Shown one piece after another: positions 44,701 through 61,300 of a DNA stretch of 64,000 nucleotides. The notes under the pieces are model-generated. The model ran no database searches and was not told where the DNA came from. It saw only the letters and a list, made by a program, of their open reading frames with translations. The DNA is from Amoebophrya sp. A120 (Eukaryota > Sar > Dinophyceae > Syndiniales > Amoebophryaceae): positions 1,753,984 through 1,817,983 of the forward strand of contig CAJINV010000014.1 in NCBI GenBank assembly GCA_905178155.1, given 5' to 3'. The position numbers and the translations under genes were made by a program. How positions within the stretch are numbered: position 1 is the first letter of the stretch; every line of letters begins with the position of its first letter.

Positions 44701-45601
44701 ACAAGCCTCCAATGTCCGCCTGGGACTTTTTCAGGTAATTCGCGTATCGGTCTTTTTCGTACTTTACCGACACCCAGTGCACCGGCTTCTGCTCCACCTC
44801 TTTTAGGAGGAGTTTGTTGCCGAAGGGGGTGCAGTATGCATTGCAAAAGTATTGTAGGTCTCGTACTATGACTCAGAGTGAGAATTTCAGTTTGTATATG
44901 CAGTTTCATCAGCTTAGGGTTCGGAAGGAGCAGCTTTGTCTACTTCACGCAGATCTAGCTACAATTAGTCTTGGCACGAGTGCGATACTTTTGCAAAATG
45001 CATACGCGGTTGATTTTTTTCCCAGCTAAACCTTGATACAACTGCCGCCGCTGCTGGCGGTTGAACAAAATCGCTGGAGTGTGTGGCTGTGTGAAGGACG
45101 CTGGCCATCCCGTGCGAGCACTAGGAGCCGAGCATGTACTTTGTGAGCTGCTAAACGTCCGCGCAATTGTTCTCCTCTGTGCAGGACCACCTCCCCTGTT
45201 CGTGCATGGCCGCCCGGTGGCCGCTGCTCGCCCGACCATCAAATGCAAAGATGTCTGGGCCTGGAACAAATTTTAGTTATTTCTAATGCTGAACTATGGA
45301 TGATTGAGCCAACACTTCCAAGTGGAGGCGAGCATGGTGAACCTGTTTCATGCTCTGTCATTGTCCGAAGATACTTTGCACACCTTACAAACTGCGTTTC
45401 TGCAAACAACAGTGAAAAACTTCTATCCTGTTTTTGTAGTCATGCAATACATATTTTCGAGAAAAAGGGATGCAAGATGAGTATCGGAAGTTCATCCGCC
45501 TGAAGAACGCACCCAGATTACATCGATTTGCAAGGCATACCAACAGCTGAAGAGCAATGGTAGAAGCACGAAGAGGACGACGAAGTAGAATGAGGCTTCA
45601 T
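41758..45601 (-). CDS. 716-residue protein with mitochondrial-type N-terminus, unknown
   Basis: Exons 45601-45540, 45231-45005, 44829-44523, 44338-43760, 43489-43175, 42862-42406, 42201-42128 and 41887-41758 give exactly 717 codons ending TGA. The start MKPHSTSSSSSC leads into a Ser/Arg-rich stretch with few acids (RPCTNRGGGPAQRRTIARTF), typical of a matrix presequence. The middle has a Ser/Thr-rich low-complexity part; the second half is charged and helical (ERYENCG, FVELHWDRCFTHLLGPE, KKDFTKFLEGHLDRVLQNRR). All seven introns are introners. The neighbours are uS5m and Hsp70. No domain recognised. Confidence 0.75.
41893..42127. mobile_element. Introner element, family D
   Basis: TSD tccgc at 41888-41892 and 42128-42132. 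Ends tatggcgttctcaa and inverse. Confidence 0.9.
42207..42405. mobile_element. Introner element, family A-like (variant ends)
   Basis: Starts tatccacagaaaaatcg and ends cgattttgtgttgcata. TSD unclear (caagg/aagtg). The same variant ends occur at 33972. Confidence 0.65.
42868..43174. mobile_element. Introner element, family C
   Basis: TSD tcgtc at 42863-42867 and 43175-43179. Removal joins LESDE to GSYDH. Confidence 0.9.
43495..43759. mobile_element. Introner element, family F
   Basis: Ends tatgagagttcacaactc and gagttttgcactctcata. TSD about act/acg. Removal joins ADSYV to FALEA. Confidence 0.8.
44344..44522. mobile_element. Introner element, family G
   Basis: TSD tacaa/taaaa. Ends tatccaagaaaaaatg and ctttttttctgcata. 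Removal joins APSFY to EEDAM. Confidence 0.8.
44835..45004. mobile_element. Introner element, family A
   Basis: Ends tatgcattgcaaaagtat and gatacttttgcaaaatgcata. Weak TSD (tgcag/cgcgg). Removal joins KKINR to APFGN in frame. Confidence 0.75.
45237..45539. mobile_element. Introner element, family B
   Basis: TSD ccgac/ccaac. Ends catcaaatgcaaagatg and catcgatttgcaaggcata. Removal joins SSAVG to RAAAT. Confidence 0.8.
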
Positions 45602-46132
45602 GGTTCTTGTTTTGCTGGTCTTTAATTTAAGACGCACAAACTCGATGATTGATCGGGAAAGCAACGTTGGTCGTTATAGCTGCCACCGATAAAAGAAGAG
45701 GGAGTACGGCTGTTCTTGATAATACCGACACATGGTTCAGGGTTAACATTTGGCTACGGCTAGGTAGTACACGCACACCGCAAAGGGTCCTCGCACAGCA
45801 GGAGATGTCATCTCCACTTGCCAATCTGTTCATGAAACAACTTCGGTTGGTGGTACTGGTCCTCCGCACAGCTGGTGGCAGCAAGTAGAGCGATTCATTG
45901 ACGACCTTCAACCCTCTGTCGGGATTTTTTATGTGAAAAATTCGTCAGGTTTTTTAAAGAACTTCTTCCGAATTATATCCGGCTCTTCTTCATCAACATC
46001 AATCTGCGTTCGGTACAGGAGCTACGTGTGTGACCATACTTACTTTTTTTTCTTTGCAGCGCATCAGCAACTGTCCCTCTGAAGTAGGAACAAGTCCCGA
46101 AAAACTGGTAAAATTGGAAAATTTCATCTCTT
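45602..46132. other. Intergenic, no gene seen
   Basis: Lies between the Hsp70 stop and the start of the 716-residue gene. A family G-like tttttttctttgca end at 46040-46060 may be an introner relic. Confidence 0.5.
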
Positions 46133-51032
<4,900 letters not shown>

Positions 51033-51679
51033 TTTTTGAAGTCGTGCCTCGAGGCAAAGTTCGTTTTAGATCGAGTTAAAACTACGTCGCGATGACAAAG
51101 TCCAACTCATATTAGGATTTTGGACTGAGAAAAAAAGTAGCAGGAAACGCATTTGTATAAAGCGCCTAAAGCTGATGTAGATTGATCATGTCAGGAGCGC
51201 GAAGGTCGCGTAAAACTATGCCACTGCCGTTAAAGAAAAAAATGGCGTTGCTTGAGAAAAGCAAAAAGTTTGGCCGTCGTGGCAGACTGGGTTTAGCTCG
51301 CTGCTCACAAAGAAATTGCTGATCTTCATTCTTCAAAAAGTGTTGACCTTGTTTTTCCAAGAAGAAAACGTCGGCTGTTCATGTTGAATCGTCAGCATCT
51401 ACATTTAGCAACATTGAAGAAAAACACTTCAACATCTTCAAGCAAGCTTGCTGGAAGTCCATTCGGGTTCTTCGTCCTCTCTTCTGGGAAAAGGTTTCTT
51501 TTACTTAGCACTGCAATTTCGAAACAAATTCGTTTTGAAACGAAACACCAGACGAAACATTTTCCACCAGCTCGACGAAAATTGCCCGCTTGGCTTCTTT
51601 CGGGCTCTTCGATGCCCTTCGTCAGCGGGGCCGCGCCCAGAACTACGACATTTTAACTCTAGTACTGAAAAAACGTCTT
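51033..51679. other. Intergenic, no gene seen
   Basis: Lies between the fucolectin-like gene stop and the Hsp70 start. No supported ORF or repeat. Confidence 0.6.
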
Positions 51680-52247
51680 TCATCCCATCCACATCTGCTG
51701 CGCGCCACTCAGAATCTGTGCGGCTAGAACAAGCGCGATGGCCAAGAGGATGGGAGGAGTTGCAGTTCCCGTCCCACCAGCTCGTCGTCGCGCGGAGGCT
51801 TGCTCTCCTGGTGCAGCAGTAGCAGTACTAGTCTTGTTCCCCGCATCCTCCTTGCCCCCCATCTCCCCGGGCCCGCCCTCCACCGCAACCTCTGTGAGAC
51901 CGAGGGTGCGAAGTTTGCCCGTGTCGCTGTCCGCGATGCCGGGCAGCTCGATCGTCACAAACCGGCCCTGCTTGCCCTCGCAACTCACAGTAGTAGTTCC
52001 GAACACGTTGTTGCTAGGTTCGGCAACGAAGCGCTCCAGACACTTCGATGGATCATCGGCATCACACCGAATCGTCTCGCACACCTCATCTGGAGACGGA
52101 TCCGGGCAAGCGGAACCCTCCTTGGTGCCGATCCAAAATCCGCTCGCCTCGTCCAACGCCGAGGTCGCCGCTCGGTCCCGCTCCAAGTCCGTTACCAGCA
52201 CGCGCGCCCCGGCCTGCTCCGGTGTTCCACCCGCCATATCTGTTGCG
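51680..52247 (-). CDS. Fucolectin/discoidin-like surface protein, 5' end lost in assembly gap
   Basis: The open frame runs from the gap at 52248 to a stop at 51680. The fold signature is GRFVTIELPG followed by LRTLGLTEVAVEG, the C-terminal strand pair of fucolectin/F5-8 type C carbohydrate-binding domains, with cysteines (CPDPS, CETIRC, KCLERF) before it. A Gly/Thr/Ala linker leads to a hydrophobic C-terminus (PPILLAIALVLAAQIL), either a transmembrane or GPI-type tail. It is likely a secreted, membrane-held lectin (inference). The N-terminal part, including any signal peptide, is missing. Confidence 0.6.
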
Positions 52248-52347
52248 NNNNNNNNNNNNNNNNNNNNNNNNNNNNNNNNNNNNNNNNNNNNNNNNNNNNN
52301 NNNNNNNNNNNNNNNNNNNNNNNNNNNNNNNNNNNNNNNNNNNNNNN
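52248..52347. other. Assembly gap, 100 N
   Basis: Exactly 100 unknown bases, the usual placeholder for a gap of unknown size. Confidence 1.
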
Positions 52348-52354
52348 ATCCTCG

Positions 52355-55300
52355 TCATGTAAATCCCTGCTCATCAGTTTCTTCGAAACCAGTGTCCTCC
52401 TCCACGCCGAAGTATTCATCGTAGAGTCTCTGCGCCACGTCGGAAAGCTTTTCGCACAACAGCCTCTCCCCCCACACCTCCAAAAACGCCTGCACAATCT
52501 GCAGAAACGGCTCCACGGTTACCACGGTACTAGAAGACGATTGTTTGTTGTTCACTGCGACAGCAGCTGTTGTGGTCATGGCAGAGAACAACGCGTCTGC
52601 GGTTGGTATGCATTGCAAAAGTATCGCACTCGTATATTATACGCATTACAAATTTCCCCAGCATGAGAAATGAAATTTGTAATGCGGATTTACCTTAACA
52701 AAAGGATTTGCAATGCATGACTGCAATACGAGTGCGATACTTTTGCACAGGATAGTTGGGGGCGGTCTGCTATTTCGCATTGCAGAAACCAGTAAACTGT
52801 CAGCGAAGGAGGGAGATGAAGTAGCACCAGCTGCACCACTTCTAGAAGAAAAAGCATGAGATGAAACATCAGAGCTTCTAGTACCGAAAGAAGTGAAGCA
52901 CGAAAAAGAGGCTTTGCTCACTCGCTTTTCCCTTTCCTTCTTACTCTCCTTCCCGATCTGCAGGTCCGGAGTCCAGTCGTTGTCGAAATCCTTCCGGCTG
53001 TTTGACAAAAGTTCCGTCGAGATTTTTTTCCAGATCTTTTTCGAAACTTGAAACTGCTCGTCCAGAGGCTTTTGGTTTTCGTTTCGCTGGAGGAAATCCT
53101 GAATCGTCAACTTCAGCGGGTCGTGGAGACCCGTAGACTTGTAGTTTTGCAGAAAATTTTCCACCATGCTGGAGCTGCTCTTCGTAAAATTGATGGCTGA
53201 TGTCGTTGCCCCGCTACCTCCCCCCGCGCCCGCAGCAGGACGGTCCCCTTGCTGCACTTTCCGAGAAGCCGCGCCGCGGTGCAAATCTCGCAAGATGCCG
53301 GAAGCGGAGGCACTGTTTCGGTTTGCATAATTTCCCCTCCGCGAAGATGAGGTGGAAGCCGAAGAGGTTCCAAAATTCGTGCTTTGAGAACGATTCCCAC
53401 GCAACACTCCTGACGTACTCGCACTTCCACTGCGAAATTGTAATCTCGCTGTTGTTGAGCTTGTTGCCTTCGAAGAAAAAATCGCTGTTGCCGCGCCTGC
53501 GCCCGCACTTTCTCTTCGTCCCAGCAAAAACTGTCTCCTTTCCCTTTCCGCGGAAAATTCCTGCTCCGAGGCTGCTGCGGCAATGCGGAACAGGCTTAGC
53601 GCCTCGATCAACACGCGGCCTTTCAACCCCGAGGGCTCGTGGTAGGCGACGTCATCATTTTGATTGCCGCTTTTCGTTTCGTTCCTTCCATGTGGTATCC
53701 CGAAACCCGAGCGGCCCGTTGGACCGCACCGTTGGGGCTGGGTAAAGCGTACTGGGCCTATCTAACAAAACCGAGGCCCAGCACGCCTCACCACCACCTT
53801 GCCAAAAGGGCAAGACCCCTCAGAACCCCACCGCAGGTGGTTGAATGAGGGGAGACCCAGCCCCGCCCCCATTGCCCTCGGCAAGGCACAACGCGGACGC
53901 GAAGAGAGAATCCCCGCAACGAGAGACGAGAAAGTACGGGACCGAACCAAAGAAAAAGTACCGGTGGGTAGTCGCGAACACGCCCCACTGAGTGGGATCC
54001 GAAAGCTGGCGTTGGCCAGAAAAGGAGCAAAGCAACCTTCCAAAGTTGGAGGAAATCCATGAAACAGAGTGGATATGCCATCGACAAGTACCTGCACACA
54101 AAATCCGCTCACATGTACAAAAACACTCCCAGGAAAGCCTGAAGTGCTCAAACTTGAGCAAGCAAATCCTCAGCCGGAATCGACTGGAGCAACTCGCAAG
54201 GGTCTTCCAGTGGTGTAGCCACTGTGGTCAGGAACCTCTGAATTTCGTCCGTCAAAGCTCCACAGGAGAGCAGCTGCACCCGGGCTACCCGACAAAACTG
54301 CGCCCACAAAGCGTCGCGGGTAGTTGCGTCCGCAACATTTTCCCCGGAGGGGAGCCACTCAAAGTACGGCACAATGGCAAAGCGGGCACACAAACTCCAA
54401 AATAACGCCGCGACCACCGACAGGTGGGCGCGCTGCAAATGTGGAACGACTTCACCCCGTTGTAGTCCAAAACAGCCCGCGCAAGACTTTCCGCAGGCAC
54501 ATCTACCGAGGACAGAGAATCAAGCGGGGAAGGCTCCCGCTGATGTGCTAATAATTCGGAGCGAGAGATCCCAAAGGCCTCGACGTCTCTGTCACTGAAA
54601 TCCTGCGCCACCTTTCTCTTCTTGACCGGCGGCGGACCCTTGCGGGCCGGGATCTCTTCTTCCCCTTCTTCCGCTAACAGGGCCGCACAAATTTCCTCTT
54701 CATCTACTTCCCGGGCCCCCAAGGCCGGAGCCTTCATCTTCGCGGCCGGTTTGGCTACGGCTTTCGCAGCTTTAGCCTTGTGGGGAGGCGCCTTCCCCTT
54801 AGGCTTGGCCGGGGCCTTAGCCTTAGCCGGGTGCTTCGCTTTCGCCTTCGCGGGCATGGTCTCTATCTCTAAGCAAGGTGCTAAGTGAGAAGCGTGTGAG
54901 TATACTGTGGAATTAGGCGGCAAGCTACACTTGCGCGCACCTAGAATGTCCCCTGTGAGAATGTCGAAGCAGATAAAAACAGGCAGCGTGTATGGTACCC
55001 GCGCCTAGTGGAAGGGGGGGAGGGGGATCTCATTTACCAGTAGCAAACTTTGCAGGGATTTCTAAACCGACCCCGATAGACCTAGAGCCCCAGCTCTCAT
55101 CATGTCATCTCGTGCCAGCCCCTAGCTGGGGATCCTCTAGATTTCTGACCCAGTACCACGCATTTTCGTGGTAATAATTTGGATTTTTTCAGATGGTAGA
55201 TTATTCCAACGCGAGTCTGAACATGATTTAGGTTGCAGTAGAATTGTCAAAGGTTCTGGCTGGGCCTCAACATATCGAGGAACTGAGGTAGGCGGGGGGC

Positions 55301-58300
55301 GGGGCCTTTCAACCCCGAGGGCTCGTGGTAGGCGACGTCATCATTTTGATTGCCGCTGTTAGAAGTCCGCTGGTCTTGCTGTTGACGGTCTCCAGTGCTG
55401 ACGAACTGGTTCGGAAACGCGCCGCATTTATCGAGGGAAAAAAATTCGTGGTCGTGGGGGGACGCTGTGTAGAAAGACTGGCGAAACAGCAGTTGGGCGA
55501 TGCTGTCGGGCTGTTTGTTGGCGACGAGATCCTCCATCGTGTGCTTTTCAACTTCCGGATACACCACAACGTGTTGCGTCGGCGACGTGTTGTGCAGAAA
55601 ATGGTGGAGAAACGAATGTTCGGGCAAGTCCGGGCGGAAGGGGGAGCGCGAATCGGGTACAAGTCCTCGTCTCGTGGTCCGCTCGTGCTTGGCCTGATTG
55701 TTGCCCGGCGCAGCCGCGCGTTGTACCTCGGAAGAAGAAACTGTGCCGAAGTTGAAGGAATAGGCACCAGCTCCATGATCTGCGCTTTGCTGTGGGAAAG
55801 AGACCGGCTTCGCAAAGAGGTAACACCGCGTGTCGAACCGCTTGCGGCGATCCGTCAGGGTTTCCTCCGCGGCCGGCGCGGTGCTGGTCGTACTGTGGTC
55901 TCCGAACGTGCTACTAGCTCTGCTTTTCTCGTCGTCAACAGCTTTTTTCATTACAGGGGCTTTCGCCTTCTGCTCAACACCTACCTGCTCACCAGTTCCA
56001 CCCACGACGACGTCAAAATTCCCCGCTGATGTTATCTCTCTATCGTCTCCAGGAGATGACGTTGCTGCCCGAGCTTGCTCCTTCATCTTCTCCAAAAATT
56101 GTGGCAAATCTGCAGTGAAATGCTCCATTTCCTCCGATCCAGGCACCGTGATCATGCTCAGAACCGGGTAGATGGCGTTGTAATTTTTCACTGGTTCATC
56201 TACTTTGGATGAAGTAAACGCGGCGAACGCGGGAGCTACTTGTAGCTGATCCACCGACGACGACGTCGACGCAACTGCGTTACGACCTCCGAGTGCCGTG
56301 ACAGTGTCGGGGTCAGCCTCAACATCTCCTGTTCCTCCAAATGAGCCTCCCACATCGGGGGCACTGAGATGAAACGTAGAAGTACCACGCGTCCTCCCGT
56401 CGACATCCTCGCTTTGGTGCTCGTCGTTCGTGAAAAAGATTACCGGTGCGTAGCTGTTGGCCAACCGCTTGTTTTTCCGCGCGATCAGCACGCTTACGTC
56501 TATTCCCTTCTTCACCTCTTCCCCCCGTTCGGCCAAAAACCTCTCAAAGTCCGCGTCCCGCCACACAAAATGCTTCCACGCTAACCGCCTCCGCGCGAAC
56601 CACTTTAGCTTCTCAAACCGCGTCGCGACCGGGTCCTTGCTCCACTCCGGAATCCCCGTATCAAATGTAAAAATGTCTGGGTCTGGAAGAATTCATGTTT
56701 GTCATGCTTGTCTGGCGTGACTCTTAAATCTGTCATGCACGTTACCTAAGAGCTCCGTTTTTTTGTGATGCAAAAGCGCAGTTTGTCATGCAGAATAGGC
56801 AACACCTAGGAGCTCAGAAATTTGTCATGCTGCGCCAGCATTTGCAGCCTCATCATGAGACGCCACCCAGCATTACAAGTTTCCAGACCCAGACATTTTT
56901 ACATTTGATACCCCGGCTGGGTCAGCAAATTTTGCCAGCACTTCCGCCAACAGGACCCGAGGTTGGATTTCGTATGGTTGTGTCAGTATTGAAATCGACA
57001 AAGTTGAAATAATTTGTAATGCATAAAATCGATACCAGTTGGAAGCCCAATTTCCAAGCGGTGCATGACAAATTTCGGCACCGTCTAAATCCAGTCTGTC
57101 ATGCTGTTTAGGGACAGAAGGCGTCTTTTGTCATGCTACTTTAGCAGCTCTACCGCAGACCCCAAGCATGCTCACGGTCGGCCTTGCTTGCCGCCCCTGC
57201 AAAAGAGGCACTTCATGCCTTGCAATTTGTGCATAAGAAATTCTTTCAACTTTGACGAGTTCAATCCTGACGCTTCCATATTTCGGGATGGGTCCGTAAA
57301 AGTTCTCTTCGTACTTCTGCCCAAAAGGCATTTTCGAGGTCGTGGCCCGGAAATACAGCTTGCATAACGTCTCGGAGTGCAGGATCTCCTGCTGCTTGAT
57401 GGGCTCAGGGTTGAAGATTTGCTCTTCTTTTTCTTCTTGTTCTTCCTCCTCCGCTGCTTGTGGTTGACCTGCTCCTTCTTCGCGTCTCGCTGTGGAATCA
57501 AGTAGATGTTCTTGCCCAACATCTTCTACATCGCCGTTGGTGTTCGCACCCGACATGATCCTCTCATTTGCAGCTGAGCCAGACGCGCTAGGGCTAGTAC
57601 CCGGTTGAGGGTTAGTACGATAATTACCGGTGCCAGCAGCTGTACTAGTCTCACGTCTTTCCTTTTCCTCTTCCAGTGCGCGATTTTTTAAGAACAACAT
57701 TTCTTCCGTTCTCCTAGTCTCTTCCATTTCTTCGAACTTCTTCAAAATCTTCGGCTCCTCCGCCTTCAAATTGAAGGCCAGAATGTCCGCCGGGTTCGCC
57801 TTTTTCCCACGCATAAAGCTGTCCACGTCGGAAAGGTGGGTGTGTTTGGAGAACGCGGACAGGCAAACCGTGATCGGCTTCAAATCCGATTTTCTCAACA
57901 CTGGGAGCGATGGATATGCTTTGGCGTTGCTGTTGGTTGGTGCTGCTGGGGGAATAGATGTAGTTCTTGCAAGAGTTTGATCACCTCCACCTTGTTCAAA
58001 CGAAACCACTTTGCTGGCCGGGTCTTGTGGTCCTGCGTTTGTCGTGCCGGCGGAGGTTGATGGAGCGACGACAACTAGGCCGTTGTTGTTAACACCGTCA
58101 CCCGCGTTCCTACTACTTGCCCCCCCTTCTGCCTCGGACGGGTTACTACTCTCGACGTCCCCCTCCGCAGCTGAAGAAGACGAGTCTTCTGTCGAGCTGC
58201 CACTTGCCGAGCTGCTACTCCCACCTGACGAGTCGCTGCTGCTCACATCAAACAAAACGTTCCGCAAATTCTGGAAATCGTGCGGCATCTCCCGCAAATC

Positions 58301-61300
58301 TGTCTTTCCCAGCAAGTATTCCTGCCACTTCTCCTGGAAGAGCCGCGAGCTATGCAAGAAAAAAAGTGATGAGAGTGAAGTGTAACTTGTTTGTGTTGCA
58401 TTCTTGCGCAGCGAAACACGAATTAACAGGTATCTTCGCTTCTCATGCTCGACAAGCATCGTAGGCGAGTCCCATAAAGTGTTGCGTTTTCGCGTACTAT
58501 CTGCGCATGACAAGTTTTTGCTGTCCAACCGGGAGATCGATGGATATTTGTCGTGTATGCTGTTTTTATCACAAAAAAGTTCCACTAACACGACAGCCTT
58601 TTTCATCCTGGGTACGAGTGTCGGTCTTCGTAGTCGGCCTGCAAGTTCCTCACCCCATTCGGGTCAATGATCGCCAAGATCTGCAGGGCCTTCGGATCTT
58701 TCAGTTGGATCCACCACTTGCCTATGCATTGCAAATATGTCTGGGTCTGGAAGGCAGTAACTTGTGATGCCAAGTCTACACCCTGGAAAAATCTGTGTTG
58801 CATGACTGCCAAGAGTTGTCCACCTTTGAACAAGTTGAGAGCGAGTTTCTCGTGCAGGACCGGCATGATATAGATCTCAGCGAATCTGTCATGCCAGGTC
58901 CTGCATTCCAGACCTCATGGGTCATGGAAAATCTGCATGACAAGCTCCCACGCTTCCAGACCCAGACATATTTGCAGTTGATATTGCCCTTGGTGCTGCT
59001 CTCCACGGACAGCAAGTTCGGAACGCCTTCGTTCGCCGCTTCGCGTTGGATGTCGCCCAGCGTCAACTTCTCGATTTGCTGCTTCAGCACATCCATATCC
59101 CACTTGTATTCCTTGCTGTACTATGAACTGCAAAAGTATCGCACTCGTATAAATGCATTTCTCAGCATATGCGGATTTAGCTAAAACAAAAAGATTTGTA
59201 ATGCATGACTGCAATACGAGTACGATACTTTTGCACAGGATATGTACCGCCGCTGCCACTGCATTCGCGTCCTCGCCTTGATCAGAAACTGAAAGTTCAA
59301 CCGCAGCGAGGTGGAAGTGGTGAAAGTCAGTTTGTGGATTTTGTTCGGGTCCTCCGCGAGTTCTTCTGGGTCGATAGGGATCGGTGTCTTAATTGTCGTT
59401 TTCACAACTTGGATATGAGAGTACACAACTTGATGTTCACCCCGACAACTCAAACTCCGTCACTTGCATGGTCTCTAGTAAAGTAATAGATGCAATAAAA
59501 GCGCCGTGGCGACGTAGCTTCAGCGGCACCACTGGTCCTAGAAATCGTAAATGCGAACAATTCCAGGTCCACATCCAGAAGAGAAAGATTGAGAATGATC
59601 AAGTCGGTATCTTGCATGACAAATCGCGGGAAAAAGTGAAAAGAAAGATTGTGCACTCTCGTATTGGATCCGCACGTCGCCAAGAATTTCCATCACCCCG
59701 TCATTGCGGACGATTTTGTCGGGCTCCTGTGGCGGGTCTTCTTCGGTCTGGTTGTCGACGTTGTTGTAGGCAACTGCATTATTGGCACCATCGTCTTCTT
59801 CCTCACCAAGACCTACGACTTGCTCGCTCACGCCGGGTTTGATCGTCACCGTTTCTGGCTCGATTGTGTAGTACGAGTTTTCATCCAGGAACCGGTGTCC
59901 GGGAAGCGGCACCTCCTGGATGTCCACGTCCGCCAGCATTTCCGCCTTTTTCGCCTCCAGAACGAACAATTTCTCCCGGACCTTCTGAAGCCCGGCGCGG
60001 TAGGGTTTCAGCGGATTGGTTTTGTTTTTCATCACCCCCATATTAGCCATCACACCCAGCGCCTGCATCTTCTTCGCCATACCGGCAAAGTATGCGGAAT
60101 ACAAATCTAGCGCGCATGGAGACGGACGTTCTTGATCATGTACGAAATGCATACACGAATTTGCGCATGTTAGTCCCTGAAGAACCTTGAGTTTCTTTCT
60201 TATGATGAGTTGCGCAATGAGAAGATCACAGGAGAAAGCGCTAGGGCAGAGCCCTGTTTATGCACGCGCGACATTTGCGAAACCCAAACCACCGACGCCG
60301 TGCCCAAGCAACCAATACCAAGCCCATGCGCGCTAAATCATGATTCCTGTGCATAGAAACGTGACCTGCTTTTTCTCTTTCGGGTTTTCAACCTCAACGT
60401 CGTCAGCATCCCCGACGTCGCCGAAGTAGCGCTTCCCGAACAATTTGCGCTCGAGCTTCTTCTCCTGGTCCCGCAACTTGCCCAGCGGCCCCTGCTCGAA
60501 CTCGATCTCAATCTGGTACTTTTTCTGCTTCCGCTTGTGCGCAATGACCAGCGCGGCGAGGTCGGGTCCGCCGAGGAAGTAGTACTTCAAGTCCACCTTT
60601 GGTAACGCCGAGTAGGGATAGAGAAACTCCACAACCTCCTTCAATTCTTCCTCCGGATTATTTAGATGTGGGTTCGTTTTTTGCCCTTTTCGGTCGGAAG
60701 TAGTGCCACCAGTATTCCTCGCGGCCAGTGTTCGTCCACCCCGCTTCTGCGGTGCTTCCGCAGCTACAGGTTCGTTCACAGGTACCATTTTTTTCCGCAA
60801 CAGGGGTTGGATCCAGGAGAGGCGGGTGATTCTTCTTTCTGAGGTCAAGTAATCTTTGTCAAACAGACCGTATTTCAAATCGAACAAATCCTCCTTCGCG
60901 CTCTCGAAGCGCTCCACGCTGCCGAAGTCCGTCACAATCTCCCGTTTCCGCGAGATCTCGCTGGAGAAGAGAAAGTAGTCGCTCTCCGACGCCTTCGGGA
61001 GCTTCGCCGTCTGCTTGTGTTTTTCGCGAAACCATTCCTGAAATCCCGTCCAGTCCGTGTGCAACTTGGTCTCGTCTTTCTTGTTTATTTTGGAGGTGTT
61101 ATTGTTTCCGCCGGCGGCGGTAGTAATTGCGGCAAGTTGTTGGCCGCGGTCTTGAAGCTCAATGTGGTGCAAGTTGGACGGGGAGGATATTTGGTCCGGG
61201 CCTACAGCAAATTGCTGCTGCTGCAGCACCGTACCGGTGCCAGCTGTCGAGAACGACACAACGGCGTCGGTACTATGGGATCCCCCGGCGTCGCTCGCAG

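Noticed and set aside
54285-54923. Histone H1-like or dinoflagellate basic nuclear protein
   Set aside because: Only the first 50 residues are Lys/Ala-rich. The rest is acidic and overlaps an RNase H-like retroelement tail inside an insertion.
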